Counted from the first letter of the stretch, positions 25,247 to 33,985 are shown. The stretch: 64,000 bases of DNA from Streptomyces sp. NBC_00273 (GCF_036178145.1 NZ_CP108067.1:3720001-3784000), one strand, 5' to 3'. Made by a program: numbers and translations. Notes: generated by a model not told the origin, from the sequence alone.

Positions 25247-25876
25247 TCAGCGGGTGCCGCGCCGCAGGCCGTGCCGCACCACGCGCTGGCTCAGCGAGCC
25301 GAGACCTTCCAGCACGGCGGCCAGCCCGGCGAGCTGTTCCAGCGCGGCGAACGCGCTGCCGGCGCCCCCCGGGTCCACCCCTTCGTACAGCTCGATGCCG
25401 ATGAAGGAGGCGGCCGTGGCCCGGGCCAGCCCGGCCGGGTCGGCGTACCCCTCCAGCGGGGTCGCCGACAGCAGCCGGGCGAGGACCTTCTCCAGCTCCT
25501 CGATCCACAGACCGAGACCGTCGGCGGTGGCGGCGGCCAGGACGGGCGAGGTCTGCCCGGCGGCCAGCAGCTGCCCGAGCAGGGCGACGTTCCCGGCGGA
25601 CCGCTCCTCCTCGTGCATGGCGCGGGCGAACTCCAGCAGTTCGGCGAGGCTGCCCAGGGCGGCGAGCCGGTCGCGGTAGCGGGCCACCCGCTGCTCGGCG
25701 CCGTACCGGCAGGCCGCGGCGAGCAGCTCGTCCACGGAGCCGAAGTGGTAGAAGATCAGGCCCTGTCCCACCCCGGCGGTGGCCGCGACGGTGCGGGCGG
25801 AGGCTTTGGCGATGCCCTGCTCGGCCACGGTGCGCAGGGCGCCCTCGAGCAGCTTCTCCTTGGTGGCGGCGCTCAT
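25247..25876 (-). CDS. TetR-family transcriptional regulator
   Basis: A 209-residue TetR protein. The helix-turn-helix is KEKLLEGALRTVAEQGIAKASARTVAATAGVGQGLIFYHFGSVDELL (residues 6-52). The helical C-terminal domain is of the type with FARAMHEEERSAGNVALLGQLLAAGQ. It is the last gene of a three-gene unit, and its ATG overlaps the DUF4166 stop (ATGA). Two identical 16-bp palindromes lie in front of the first gene; this regulator is the best candidate to bind them and so control its own operon. Confidence 0.9.
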   Translation of the reverse strand: MSAATKEKLLEGALRTVAEQGIAKASARTVAATAGVGQGLIFYHFGSVDELLAAACRYGAEQRVARYRDRLAALGSLAELLEFARAMHEEERSAGNVALLGQLLAAGQTSPVLAAATADGLGLWIEELEKVLARLLSATPLEGYADPAGLARATAASFIGIELYEGVDPGGAGSAFAALEQLAGLAAVLEGLGSLSQRVVRHGLRRGTR

Positions 25877-26562
25877 GCCCGGGCCTCCTCGCGGACCGGG
25901 CGCAGGTCGCCGCAGAGCCCGCTCGCCCACCGGTCGCGGGCGTCGACGTAACTCGCGGTGAAGGTGCCCTCGTAGCCGAAGAGCGGTCCGAAGCGGCGGT
26001 TGACCACCCGTACCCGGATCCGGAACCGGCCGGTGGTCTCGTCGAAGGACTCGCGGACCTCGGCCTCGCCGCCGATGAGGTCGGGGACGCGGACGTCGAG
26101 GGGGCCCTCGCGGAAGCGGTGTTCGCCGGAGCGGATGAGCAGCGAGCCGTCGGGCTCGGCGCTCATGTGGAGGTCGCTGGCGAGGTGCTGGTGGGTGCCC
26201 AGGTAGTCGAGGACGCAGTCGCGTTCGGGGCTGTGGACCATCGTGGCGTCGAAGCGGTGGGCTCCGCCGGGCAGCTGGAAGGTCCGTACGAAGGTGACGG
26301 TCTCGCGCCCGAAGGAGTCGAGGTAGGGGAGGTTCTCGATGACGAAGGGGACGTTCCGTCCCTCGTGGGGCACCAGGATGTTCCGTACGCCGCCGAGCCG
26401 GAGGAAGGGCTTCACGTAAGCGGGGCCGTGCCATATCCGCTCCATGGTGCCGCGGCCGATGCAGCCCTCGCCGCTCGCGAGCCCCACCGAGAAGCGGCGC
26501 TGGATCTGCGGGTGCAGCCGGTCGAACGCGGCGCCCATGTGGGCCCGGAAGATGGAGGTCAC
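25873..26562 (-). CDS. DUF4166 family protein
   Basis: A 229-residue protein that fits DUF4166: MGAAFDRLHPQIQRRFSV near the start, GEGCIGRGTMERIWHGPAYVKPFLRLG, and a beta-rich remainder with FDATMVHSPERDCVLDYLGTHQHLASDL. No signal peptide or membrane segment is visible. I start it at GTG 26562, which overlaps the upstream stop (GTGA); ATG 26538 (MGAAFDRL) is an alternative. The gene lies between an SRPBCC-type protein and a TetR regulator with overlaps at both ends, so the three are made together. The function is unknown. Confidence 0.8.
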   Translation of the reverse strand: MTSIFRAHMGAAFDRLHPQIQRRFSVGLASGEGCIGRGTMERIWHGPAYVKPFLRLGGVRNILVPHEGRNVPFVIENLPYLDSFGRETVTFVRTFQLPGGAHRFDATMVHSPERDCVLDYLGTHQHLASDLHMSAEPDGSLLIRSGEHRFREGPLDVRVPDLIGGEAEVRESFDETTGRFRIRVRVVNRRFGPLFGYEGTFTASYVDARDRWASGLCGDLRPVREEARA

Positions 26563-27257
26563 GACGGCTCCAGGGTGCTGAGCAGGCGGGGTGCGCGGGC
26601 GGGGGTGCGGCCGGGCGGGGTGCGCAGGCAGCGGCGCGCGGCCGGGGTGCCGGGCAGCGGCGGCAGCAGCAGGGCGGCGGCCAGGACGAACGGGGCGGCC
26701 GGCAGCGGCGCGTACAGCAGGGCGGCCACGGACAGCAGGACGCGCAGGGCGCACTCGCCGATCGCGCGGGCGAGGGCGAGGCCCGGGGTGGTCCCGCGCT
26801 CGCACCACAGCCGCAGCCGGTCGAAGGACCAGGCGGTGGCCCAGCCCATGAGCGGGCGGAACACCAGCCGGTCGGCGAGGGTGCCGAAGCGGCCCCAGCG
26901 CGGGCGGTAGTCGTAGCCGGTGAGGAAGCGGATCCCGTCGGGGCCCGGGACGTAGCGCCAGTACCCGCTGCCCTCGGCGAGCAACGACAGCGGGTGCTCC
27001 GAGGCGAACCGCAGGGCGGAGACCCGGGTGCCGTCGGACCGGTGGCGCTCCCCGGCGGAGATCCCGGTCCCGTCGACGGAGAGGAACGGCAGCACGCGGG
27101 TCGCGTACCGGAACCGTTGGGGTTCGCCCTCGGCGCACGGGAGGTAGCCGATGGAGGTGAAGCGCAGGTCCCACCGCTGGTGCTGCGCCGGGTCCTGACT
27201 GCGCTCCCACAGCTCGTCCATGCCGACCCGGATCCGCGTCTCGACGTACAGGCCCAT
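26559..27257 (-). CDS. SRPBCC-type membrane-associated protein
   Basis: A 232-residue protein. The first ~140 residues look like a START/SRPBCC lipid- or ligand-binding fold (GLYVETRIRVGMDELWERSQDPAQHQRWDLRFTSIGYL). Two hydrophobic segments near the end (LRVLLSVAALLYAPLPAAPFVLAAALLLPPLPG) may anchor it. The ATG at 27257 follows GGGGGGTGG. It is the first gene of the unit with DUF4166 and TetR, 21 bp downstream of the first of two operators. A role in handling a lipophilic ligand sensed by the TetR protein is inference. Confidence 0.75.
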   Translation of the reverse strand: MGLYVETRIRVGMDELWERSQDPAQHQRWDLRFTSIGYLPCAEGEPQRFRYATRVLPFLSVDGTGISAGERHRSDGTRVSALRFASEHPLSLLAEGSGYWRYVPGPDGIRFLTGYDYRPRWGRFGTLADRLVFRPLMGWATAWSFDRLRLWCERGTTPGLALARAIGECALRVLLSVAALLYAPLPAAPFVLAAALLLPPLPGTPAARRCLRTPPGRTPARAPRLLSTLEPS

Positions 27258-27278
27258 CGCCACCCCCCGTTCCGACAA

Positions 27279-27328
27279 TTGAGCGATCGCTCAACCGACA
27301 CCTTAGGGGAACTTGAGCGATCGCTCAA
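27279..27328. promoter_or_regulatory. Two identical TetR operators
   Basis: The perfect palindrome TTGAGCGATCGCTCAA occurs at 27279-27294 and again at 27313-27328, centres 34 bp apart. That is about three helical turns, so both face the same side of the DNA. The sequence type is common for TetR-family operators. Confidence 0.8.
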
Positions 27329-27358
27329 AACTGCGTGCGCGCGGCCGTCCGGGGCATG

Positions 27359-27399
27359 CGAAAGCGCCCCCGGCCTGCTGCAGGCCGGGGGCGCTTTCG
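27359..27399. terminator. Terminator downstream of the MTH1187 gene
   Basis: Twenty-base arms, starting CGAAAGCGCCCCCGG, form one of the strongest hairpins in the window. It ends the minus-strand MTH1187 gene (stop at 27435). It also separates that gene from the double operator. Confidence 0.85.
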
Positions 27400-27434
27400 G
27401 AAGTACCGGTGGAACGAGGACCGGTGAGGGCGGC

Positions 27435-27731
27435 TCAGCCCTCGGCCAGGTGCCGCTCCACCGTCTCGACCTTGGAGGTGATCCCGTCGTGGACCCCGGG
27501 GCGGATGTCGGCCTTCAGGATGAAGGAGACGCGCGGCGCCCGCTCCTCGACGACCGCCACCGCGCGCCGGACCACGTCCATGACCTCGTCCCACTCGCCT
27601 TCCACGGTGGTGAACATCGCATCGGTGCGGTTCGGCAGCCCGGACTCGCGGACCACCCGGACCGCGTCGGCGACGTACTCCCCGACCTCTTCGCCGACCC
27701 CCAGCGGGGTCACCGAGAACGCGACGATCAT
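27435..27731 (-). CDS. MTH1187 family thiamine-binding protein
   Basis: A 98-residue ferredoxin-like-fold protein of the MTH1187/YkoF-related type. It starts [50 protein letters not shown], with the typical conserved T-x-E-G and a closing [11 protein letters not shown]. Relatives bind thiamine or a thiamine breakdown product; that function is carried over by family. The ATG overlaps the stop of the DUF3817 gene upstream (ATGA), so the two form an operon. No thiamine riboswitch was seen upstream. Confidence 0.88.
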   Translation of the reverse strand: MIVAFSVTPLGVGEEVGEYVADAVRVVRESGLPNRTDAMFTTVEGEWDEVMDVVRRAVAVVEERAPRVSFILKADIRPGVHDGITSKVETVERHLAEG

Positions 27732-28072
27732 GCGCCGGCCGCCTCGCGCGCACGGGCCGCGACGACGCTGTCGGCCTCGTCGCGCTTGAGGAGCTTGTCG
27801 CCGTACAGCCCGCCGAAGGGCACCAGTGCGAGCACGAAGAAGAGGAGGACCTTCTTGAAGGGCCACTTCGCCTTGTTCCAGACGTCCAGCAGGAAGACCG
27901 CGTACAGGACGAACAGGATCCCGTGGATGGCGCCGAGCGGCATCATCAGGTAGTCGATGTCCGAGACCCGGCTCAGCAGCGAGCCGAAGATCAGCAGGGC
28001 CGGGAACGACAGCGCCTCCGGAACGGAGACGAGGCGCAGTCGGTGCAGGGCGGAGGCGGTCTTGATGTCCAC
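27728..28072 (-). CDS. DUF3817 family membrane protein
   Basis: A 114-residue membrane protein with segments [40 protein letters not shown] and [18 protein letters not shown]. The [26 protein letters not shown] stretch matches DUF3817 and parallels the copy at 16707-17036. It is translationally coupled to the thiamine-binding-type protein. It is divergent from the AIM24 cluster. Role unknown; a transporter accessory role is one possibility. Confidence 0.87.
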   Translation of the reverse strand: MDIKTASALHRLRLVSVPEALSFPALLIFGSLLSRVSDIDYLMMPLGAIHGILFVLYAVFLLDVWNKAKWPFKKVLLFFVLALVPFGGLYGDKLLKRDEADSVVAARAREAAGA

Positions 28073-28271
28073 GTGGAACCTTCGGGGTGGAGGCCAGGGT
28101 CCTTCCCAGTGTCTCAGCCGCTTTACGGGATCTTGACCCGGCCCCTCCCCCCGCCGCGGCCTGCGCGGGAGGTCCGGGACCCCCGTACGGCCGCACCGAT
28201 ATCTCCTGGGTGTGGCATATATCAGCCACGAGGCCCTGTTCGGGTTCGCCCGCTGCCGATAACGTCTCCCC

Positions 28272-28910
28272 GTGGCTCAGTTCCGACTCCAAGGCAGCAA
28301 GGTGCTGGCCGTCGATCTGACCGGGGATGCCGTGAAAGCGAAGAACGGCTCCATGGTCGCGTACGACGGGCAGATGGCCTTCAAGAAGATGACCGGCGGC
28401 GGCGAAGGCCTCCGCGGCATGGTGACCCGCCGGTTGACCGGCGAACAGATGACAGTGATGGAAGTGCAGGGGCACGGCACCTGCTTCTTCGCCGACCGCG
28501 CGAGCGAGATCAACCTGGTCAACCTGCGCGGCGAGAAGCTCTACGTCGAGTCCAGCAACCTGCTGTGCACCGACGCCGGTCTGCGTACCGGCACCACCTT
28601 CACCGGCCTGCGTGGCGCGACGACCGGCAACGGCCTGTTCACCACCACCGTCGAGGGCTCGGGCCAGGCCGCGATCATGTCCGACGGGCCGGCCGTCGTG
28701 CTGCGCGTGAGCGCCCAGTACCCGCTGTCCGTCGACCCCGGCGCGTACATCGCGCACACCGGCAACCTCCAGCAGTCCTTCCAGTCCGGTGTGAACTTCC
28801 GCACACTCATCGGCGAGGGCTCCGGCGAGGCGTTCCAGATCCGCTTCGAGGGCGAGGGCCTGGTCTACGTGCAGCCCAGCGAGCGCAACACCGTCGGGGG
28901 CGACATCTGA
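28272..28910 (+). CDS. AIM24 family protein (first of three)
   Basis: A 212-residue beta-rich AIM24-family protein without signal peptide. Repeating short strands are typical: [63 protein letters not shown] and [23 protein letters not shown] 28272 has no Shine-Dalgarno sequence. A TAACGT element at 28260-28265 could be a -10 for a leaderless transcript. The next gene starts inside its stop (TGATG). The family name comes from a yeast mitochondrial protein; the bacterial role is unknown. Confidence 0.87.
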   Translation: MAQFRLQGSKVLAVDLTGDAVKAKNGSMVAYDGQMAFKKMTGGGEGLRGMVTRRLTGEQMTVMEVQGHGTCFFADRASEINLVNLRGEKLYVESSNLLCTDAGLRTGTTFTGLRGATTGNGLFTTTVEGSGQAAIMSDGPAVVLRVSAQYPLSVDPGAYIAHTGNLQQSFQSGVNFRTLIGEGSGEAFQIRFEGEGLVYVQPSERNTVGGDI

Positions 28911-29560
28911 TGCCGTTCCGCGAGATCAACTCGAAGATGGTCGAGGCCCAGGTGATCCCGGGTCAGAAGATGTACAGCCAGCGCGGCGCCATGCTCGCGT
29001 ACCGCGGCGAGGTCTCCTTCACCCCGAGCCTGACGGGCGGTCAGGGCGGGGTCATGAGCATGATCGGGCGCCGGGTGGCGAACGAGCAGACCCCGCTGAT
29101 GGCGGTCGAGGGCAGCGGCACCGTGATGTTCGGCCACGGCGGCCACCACATCCAAGTGATCAACCTGACCGGCGAGACCCTCTACGTCGAGGCCGACCGG
29201 CTGCTCGCCTTCGACGGCACCCTCCAGCAGGGCACGATGTTCATGGGCTCCCAGGGCGGGGTCATGGGCATGGTCCGCGGCCAGGTGACCGGCCAGGGCC
29301 TCTTCACCACCACCCTCAAGGGCCACGGCTCCGTCGCCGTGATGGCCCACGGCGGGGTCATAGAACTGCCGATCACCCCGCAGCGCCCGATCCACGTGGA
29401 CCCGCAGGCGTACGTCGCCCACCACGGTGACGTGCGCAACAAGCTCTCCACCGCGCTCGGCTGGCGGGACATGGTGGGGCGCGGCTCGGGCGAGGCGTTC
29501 CAGCTGGAGCTGTCCGGCCAGGGCGCGGTGTACGTACAGGCCTCCGAGGAGAAGCTGTGA
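28910..29560 (+). CDS. AIM24 family protein (second of three)
   Basis: A 216-residue paralogue of the preceding gene: [54 protein letters not shown], and the shared end [23 protein letters not shown]. It has several Gly/Met-rich turns ([22 protein letters not shown]). The ATG lies in the preceding stop (TGATG) and its own stop overlaps the next start (GTGA), so the three are strictly coupled and probably form a hetero-oligomer. That last point is inference. Confidence 0.87.
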   Translation: MPFREINSKMVEAQVIPGQKMYSQRGAMLAYRGEVSFTPSLTGGQGGVMSMIGRRVANEQTPLMAVEGSGTVMFGHGGHHIQVINLTGETLYVEADRLLAFDGTLQQGTMFMGSQGGVMGMVRGQVTGQGLFTTTLKGHGSVAVMAHGGVIELPITPQRPIHVDPQAYVAHHGDVRNKLSTALGWRDMVGRGSGEAFQLELSGQGAVYVQASEEKL

Positions 29561-30375
29561 ACTTTGGCCCTGTGACCGGCGGACCGGGCGGCCCGACAGT
29601 CTTCGACCCGTACACGCTGCCCTCCGACGACAACGTGAACGCGTACACCTTCTGCGTGGAGCTCAAGGGGAGCCAGTGGTTCCTGCAGAAGGGCAAGATG
29701 ATCTCGTACTACGGGCACATCGAGTTCAACGGAATCGGCAACGGACGCTTCGACCGCCTGCTGCGCACCAGTTTCCACTCGCCGCTGCACGCCAGTGACT
29801 GGGTGGTCGCCGAGGGCTCGGGCAAGATGCTGCTGGCCGACCGGGCCTTCGACGTGAACTCGTACGACCTGGACAAGGGCAACCTGACGATCCGGTCGGG
29901 CAACCTCCTCGCGTACCAGCCCTCGCTCGCCCTGAAGCAGTCGATCGTCCCGGGCTTCCTGACGCTGATCGGAACCGGGAAGTTCGTGGCGGCGTCCAAC
30001 GGACCGGTGGTGTTCATGGAACCGCCGCTGCGCGTGGACCCGCAGGCGCTGGTGGGCTGGGCGGACTGCCCCTCACCGTGCCACCACTACGACCACGGCT
30101 ACATGACGGGCGTGATGGGCGGACTGCGCTCGCTGACCGGCATAGGCGGCAGCTCGGGCGAGGAGCACCAGTTCGAGTTCGTCGGTGCGGGGACGGTGCT
30201 GCTCCAGTCGTCGGAGATGCTGATGGCGGAGCAGGCGATCGGCGCGGTCGGCGCCGGGGCGGCCACGGGCAACGCACAGGGCGTTCCGGGGGCCGGTCAG
30301 GGTCCGATGGGGCAGCTGGGCGTGCCGCGGATGCCGGGACAGCTGGGTGATCTCCAGCGCCGCCTCGGACTGTGA
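29557..30375 (+). CDS. AIM24 family protein (third of three)
   Basis: A 272-residue AIM24 protein, longer than its two neighbours. It starts at GTG 29557 within the preceding stop. The core has NAYTFCVELKGSQWFLQKGKMISYYGHIEFNGIG, GSGKMLLADRAFDVNSYDL and EHQFEFVGAGTVLLQSSE. A cysteine/histidine-rich insert WADCPSPCHHYDHGY and a flexible Gly/Pro/Gln-rich C-terminal tail are not found in the other two. The insert could bind a metal (inference). It ends 56 bp before a MarR gene with its own promoter. Confidence 0.85.
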   Translation: MNFGPVTGGPGGPTVFDPYTLPSDDNVNAYTFCVELKGSQWFLQKGKMISYYGHIEFNGIGNGRFDRLLRTSFHSPLHASDWVVAEGSGKMLLADRAFDVNSYDLDKGNLTIRSGNLLAYQPSLALKQSIVPGFLTLIGTGKFVAASNGPVVFMEPPLRVDPQALVGWADCPSPCHHYDHGYMTGVMGGLRSLTGIGGSSGEEHQFEFVGAGTVLLQSSEMLMAEQAIGAVGAGAATGNAQGVPGAGQGPMGQLGVPRMPGQLGDLQRRLGL

Positions 30376-30394
30376 TCCCCCTGACCTGAGATTT

Positions 30395-30424
30395 TTGTAC
30401 GCAATTCAACTTTTTAGGTAGAGT
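30395..30424 (+). promoter_or_regulatory. Promoter of the marR gene, probably leaderless
   Basis: TTGTAC (-35), an 18-bp spacer and TAGAGT (-10) place transcription start at about 30431, the A of the ATG. The -35 overlaps TTG-TACG-CAA, a MarR-like half-palindrome. Confidence 0.55.
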
Positions 30425-30430
30425 TCATTC

Positions 30431-30943
30431 ATGGAGACCATGGAGACCGATACGGCCCCCCTCCCCCAGACTCCGTCCGGGGGGACCCACTGGCTGACCG
30501 ACGCCGAACAGTGCGCCTGGCGCACCCACCTGGACGTCAGCAGGCTGCTGATGCACCAGCTGGAAAAGGATCTCCAGCCCTTCGGACTCACCAACAACGA
30601 CTACGAGATCCTCGTGAACCTCTCGGAGTCGCAGGACCACCGGATGCGGATGAGCGATCTCGCGACCGCCACGCTGCAGTCCAAGAGCCGGCTGTCGCAC
30701 CAGATCACGCGCATGGAGACGGCCGGCCTGGTCCGCCGGGTGAACTGCGAGTCCGACCGCCGCGGCCTGTACGCGGTGCTCACGGACGAGGGCATGGAAA
30801 CGATGCGACGCGTCGCCCCGCACCACGTGGCGTCCGTCCGTCGGCACTTCATCGACCTGCTGCCGCCGGAGGCCCTGGCGGCGCTGCGCGCCTCGCTGAC
30901 CCCGGTCGCGGAGCACCTGCGCGACAACCGCGGCAAGGTCTGA
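30431..30943 (+). CDS. MarR-family transcriptional regulator
   Basis: A 170-residue winged-helix regulator: LTDAEQCAWRTHLDVSRLLMHQLEKDLQPFGLTNNDYEILVNLSE, recognition region MSDLATATLQSKSRLSHQITRMETAGLVRR, and wing VNCESDRRGLYAVLT. The N-terminal 25 residues are variable and include LPQTPSGGT, which is encoded by a dispersed 26-bp palindromic element. There is no Shine-Dalgarno sequence. The promoter position suggests a leaderless message starting at ATG 30431. The ligand is unknown. Confidence 0.9.
   Translation: METMETDTAPLPQTPSGGTHWLTDAEQCAWRTHLDVSRLLMHQLEKDLQPFGLTNNDYEILVNLSESQDHRMRMSDLATATLQSKSRLSHQITRMETAGLVRRVNCESDRRGLYAVLTDEGMETMRRVAPHHVASVRRHFIDLLPPEALAALRASLTPVAEHLRDNRGKV
30463..30488 (+). 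repeat. Dispersed palindromic element inside marR
   Basis: A 26-bp sequence starting CCCCCAGACTCCGTCCGGGG is identical to 59162-59187, and one base different from 59227-59252. It forms a CCCCC-AGACTCCGTC-GGGGG-type hairpin. Here it is read in frame as PQTPSGGT. Confidence 0.75.
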
Positions 30944-31072
30944 GGCCGGGGCCGTCCGGGCAGCGCGGGCCCCACGGGCTCGCCGCGCCCCGGACGGCCA
31001 TCGGCCCGACAATGGCTGGGAACGCTCGCTGCCGGCCCTGTGTCCGTGGGCCGGCCTGAGGAGGTCCAGCCT

Positions 31073-31651
31073 ATGAAGCGCAACGTGTTCGTCTCAGCGG
31101 CCGCGTCCGTGGCCCTGCTGGTCGCAGGCCCCGTGGCGACCGCCGCCGCGGTCTCCGCCGACCTGGCGGGAACCGCCCCCGCGGCCACCGCCGCCAAGGC
31201 CGACGTCACGGCCGAGCAGGCCCTCGCCGCCGCTCTGAAGGACTACCCGGGCGTGGTCGAGTCCCTCGACCGCGACGGCAACGTCTGGCACGTGGACGTG
31301 ATCACCAAGGACGGCAAGGGCCACGCCGAGCTGGAGGTCGACGCCGCCACGGGCAAGGTCTCCCGACAGAACGTGGACACCGACGAGAACCCCGCCGAGC
31401 ACAAGGGGCTGCTCGCGGCCAAGATCACCGCGGCGCAGGCCGCCAAGGCCGCCGTGGCCGCCCACCCGGGCACGACGTGGACCGTCGAATGGGACTCCGG
31501 TGACAACGGCTCGGCCCCGTACTGGCACGTCGAGGTCAAGGGCTCCGACGGCAAGACGTGGAACGGCTCCGTGGACCCCACGACCGGCAAGGTCACCGCA
31601 CAGTCGGACTCGGACTCGGACTCCGATTCGGACTCGGACGAGAACTCCTGA
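31073..31651 (+). CDS. Secreted PepSY domain protein
   Basis: A 192-residue exported protein. The signal peptide is MKRNVFVSAAASVALLVAGPVATAAAVSA. Two PepSY repeats follow (DVTAEQALAAALKDYPGVVESLDRDGNVWHVDV...GHAELEVDAATGKV and KITAAQAAKAAVAAHPGTTWTVEWDSGD...WNGSVDPTTGKV). The C-terminus is an Asp-Ser repeat (QSDSDSDSDSDSDENS). PepSY domains are thought to regulate or inhibit proteases outside the cell; the exact partner is not known. The Shine-Dalgarno GAGGAGG is well placed. It stands alone with a strong terminator. Confidence 0.88.
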   Translation: MKRNVFVSAAASVALLVAGPVATAAAVSADLAGTAPAATAAKADVTAEQALAAALKDYPGVVESLDRDGNVWHVDVITKDGKGHAELEVDAATGKVSRQNVDTDENPAEHKGLLAAKITAAQAAKAAVAAHPGTTWTVEWDSGDNGSAPYWHVEVKGSDGKTWNGSVDPTTGKVTAQSDSDSDSDSDSDENS

Positions 31652-31654
31652 CGA

Positions 31655-31712
31655 AACCGGGCCGGGCCCCGGCAGCGGCGCCGCACGCGCCCTGCCGGGG
31701 CCCGGCCCGGTT
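31655..31712. terminator. Bidirectional terminator, PepSY gene and meaB
   Basis: Perfect 21-bp arms, starting AACCGGGCCGGGCCCC, lie between the convergent stops at 31651 and 31720. Confidence 0.88.
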
Positions 31713-31719
31713 CGAGGCC

Positions 31720-32682
31720 CTACGCCTCCGTCAGCGTCGTCAGCAGCGCGTCCGCCGCCGCGTACGGGTCCAGCTCGCCCACGGCCACCCTGGCGGCCAG
31801 GGCGTCGAGGTGCGCGTCCCCGTGCACGTCCGCCATCCGCGCCCGCAGCGCCGTCACGGCGATCGTCTCGACCTCCCGGGCCGCCCGGGCCGCCCGGCGC
31901 TGGGCCAGCACGCCGCGCTCGTCCATCCACGCCCGGTGCTTCTCCAGCGCCTCGACCAGCTCGTCGATGCCCTGACCACGGGCCGCGACCGTCTTCACGA
32001 TCGGCGGCCGCCAGTCGTCCCGGCCCCGGGCCTCGCCCAGGCCCAGCATGTGGTTCAGCTCCCGGGCGGTGGCGTCCGCGCCGTCCCGGTCCGCCTTGTT
32101 GACCACGTAAACGTCGCCGATCTCCAGGATGCCCGCCTTGGCGGCCTGGATCCCGTCCCCCATCCCGGGGGCCAGCAGCACCACCGAGGTGTCGGCCTGC
32201 GAGGCGATCTCCACCTCCGACTGCCCGACCCCGACCGTCTCGACCAGGATCACCTCGCAGCCGGCCGCGTCCAGCACCCGGATCGCCTGCGGGGCGGCCC
32301 AGGCGAGCCCGCCCAGGTGGCCGCGGGTGGCCATGGAGCGGATGTAGACACCCGGGTCCGAGGCGTGGTCCGACATCCGCACCCGGTCGCCGAGCAGCGC
32401 CCCGCCCGAGAAGGGCGAGGACGGGTCGACGGCGAGGACGCCGACCCGCTTGCCGGCCTTGCGGTACGCGGACACGAGCGCCGAGGTCGAGGTCGACTTG
32501 CCGACGCCCGGCGACCCCGTCAGCCCCACCACGTACGCCCCGCCCGTCAGCGGGGCCAGCGCCGCCATCACCTCGCGCAGCTGCGGGGACGCTCCCTCGA
32601 CCAGCGAGATCAGCCGGGCCACCGCTCTCGGCCGGCCCTCACGGGCCTGGGCCACCAGCTGGGGGACGTCCACCGCCGTCAT
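31720..32682 (-). CDS. meaB: Mutase-associated GTPase MeaB
   Basis: A 320-residue G3E-type GTPase that protects and reloads adenosylcobalamin-dependent acyl-CoA mutases. Visible are the P-loop G56SPGVGKS63, the switch region DPSSPFSGGALLGDRVRM, ETVGVGQSEVEIA and the guanine-specificity NKAD. The length is standard. It would serve the B12-dependent mutases of the cell, including IcmA in this window. A thiolase gene lies 103 bp upstream on the same strand, so the pair may be co-transcribed. mce is divergent from the thiolase. Confidence 0.94.
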   Translation of the reverse strand: MTAVDVPQLVAQAREGRPRAVARLISLVEGASPQLREVMAALAPLTGGAYVVGLTGSPGVGKSTSTSALVSAYRKAGKRVGVLAVDPSSPFSGGALLGDRVRMSDHASDPGVYIRSMATRGHLGGLAWAAPQAIRVLDAAGCEVILVETVGVGQSEVEIASQADTSVVLLAPGMGDGIQAAKAGILEIGDVYVVNKADRDGADATARELNHMLGLGEARGRDDWRPPIVKTVAARGQGIDELVEALEKHRAWMDERGVLAQRRAARAAREVETIAVTALRARMADVHGDAHLDALAARVAVGELDPYAAADALLTTLTEA

Positions 32683-32785
32683 ACGTGCTGCGCTCCTCGG
32701 TTCTCGTACGGTATGCCTGAGGGCCTCCAGGCCCGGGGAAGAGGTCCGCCGGCCCCCGCATCGGGGCCCGGCGGCCTGGCGCTGC

Positions 32786-33985
32786 CTACTTGGCGACGCG
32801 GACGATCAGCGCGTCGCCCTGACCGCCGCCGCCGCACAGGGCGGCCGCGCCGACGCCGCCGCCACGGCGCTTCAGCTCCAGCGCCAGGTGCAGCACCACA
32901 CGGGCACCGGACATGCCGATCGGGTGCCCCAGGGCAATGGCGCCACCGTTGACGTTCACCTTTTCCGGGGTCACGCCGAGGTCCTTCATTGACTGCACGG
33001 CGACCGCCGCGAAGGCCTCGTTGATCTCGATGAGGTCCAGGTCGGAGACCTCGAGGCCCTCCTTCTTCAGCGCGTGCAGGATCGCGTTCGACGGCTGCGA
33101 CTGGAGCGAGTTGTCGGGACCGGCCACGTTGCCGTGGGCGCCGATCTCGGCGATCCACTCCAGGCCGAGCTCCTCGGCCTTCGCCTTGCTCATCACGACC
33201 ACGGCGGCGGCGCCGTCGCTGATCTGGGAGGAGGTGCCGGCGGTGATCGTGCCGTCCTTGGCGAAGGCCGGACGCAGCTTGCCGAGGGACTCCACGGTGG
33301 TCTCGGGGCGGATGCCCTCGTCCGCCGAGAAGATCACCGGGTCGCCCTTGCGCTGCGGGATCTCCACGGGCACGATCTCGGCCTCGAAGACGCCGTTCAT
33401 CTGCGCGGCCGCGGCCCGCTGGTGCGAGCCGGCGGCGAACTCGTCCTGCGGCGCGCGCTCGATGCCCAGGCGGGTGTTGTGCTTCTCGGTGGACTCGCCC
33501 ATCGCGATGTTCTCGAAGGCGTCGGTGAGGCCGTCGTAGGCCATCGCGTCCAGCATCTCGATGGCGCCGTACTTGAAGCCCTCGCGGGACTTGGGCAGCA
33601 GGTGCGGGGCGTTGGTCATGGACTCCTGACCACCCGCGACCACGATGTCGAACTCACCGGCGCGGATCAGCTGGTCGGCCAGCGCGATCGCGTCCAGGCC
33701 CGAGAGGCACACCTTGTTGATCGTGAGCGCGGGCACGTTCATCGGGATGCCGGCCTTGACCGCCGCCTGACGGGCGGGGATCTGGCCCGCGCCGGCCTGC
33801 AGCACCTGGCCCATGATCACGTACTGCACCTGGTCGCCGGAGATCCCGGCCCGGTCCAGCGCGGACTTGATGGCGAAGCCGCCGAGGTCGGCACCCGAGA
33901 AGGACTTCAGCGAGCCGAGCAGCCGCCCCATGGGCGTGCGGGCCCCGGCGACGATCACAGAAGTGGTGTTGTTCGATCCGGACAT
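32786..33985 (-). CDS. Acetyl-CoA C-acetyltransferase (thiolase II)
   Basis: A 399-residue biosynthetic-type thiolase that condenses two acetyl-CoA to acetoacetyl-CoA or works in beta-oxidation. Catalytic features are Cys93 (NKVC93LSGLDAI), the [16 protein letters not shown] histidine motif, and the second cysteine in [15 protein letters not shown]. The start is ATG 33985. Its neighbours are meaB on the same strand and mce divergent, a conserved actinobacterial arrangement that joins acetoacetyl-CoA and methylmalonyl-CoA metabolism. Confidence 0.94.
   Translation of the reverse strand: MSGSNNTTSVIVAGARTPMGRLLGSLKSFSGADLGGFAIKSALDRAGISGDQVQYVIMGQVLQAGAGQIPARQAAVKAGIPMNVPALTINKVCLSGLDAIALADQLIRAGEFDIVVAGGQESMTNAPHLLPKSREGFKYGAIEMLDAMAYDGLTDAFENIAMGESTEKHNTRLGIERAPQDEFAAGSHQRAAAAQMNGVFEAEIVPVEIPQRKGDPVIFSADEGIRPETTVESLGKLRPAFAKDGTITAGTSSQISDGAAAVVVMSKAKAEELGLEWIAEIGAHGNVAGPDNSLQSQPSNAILHALKKEGLEVSDLDLIEINEAFAAVAVQSMKDLGVTPEKVNVNGGAIALGHPIGMSGARVVLHLALELKRRGGGVGAAALCGGGGQGDALIVRVAK

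Noticed and set aside
27301..27420. CRISPR-like direct repeats near 27.3 kb
   Set aside because: Only two identical palindromes, no spacer array and no cas genes. They are operators.
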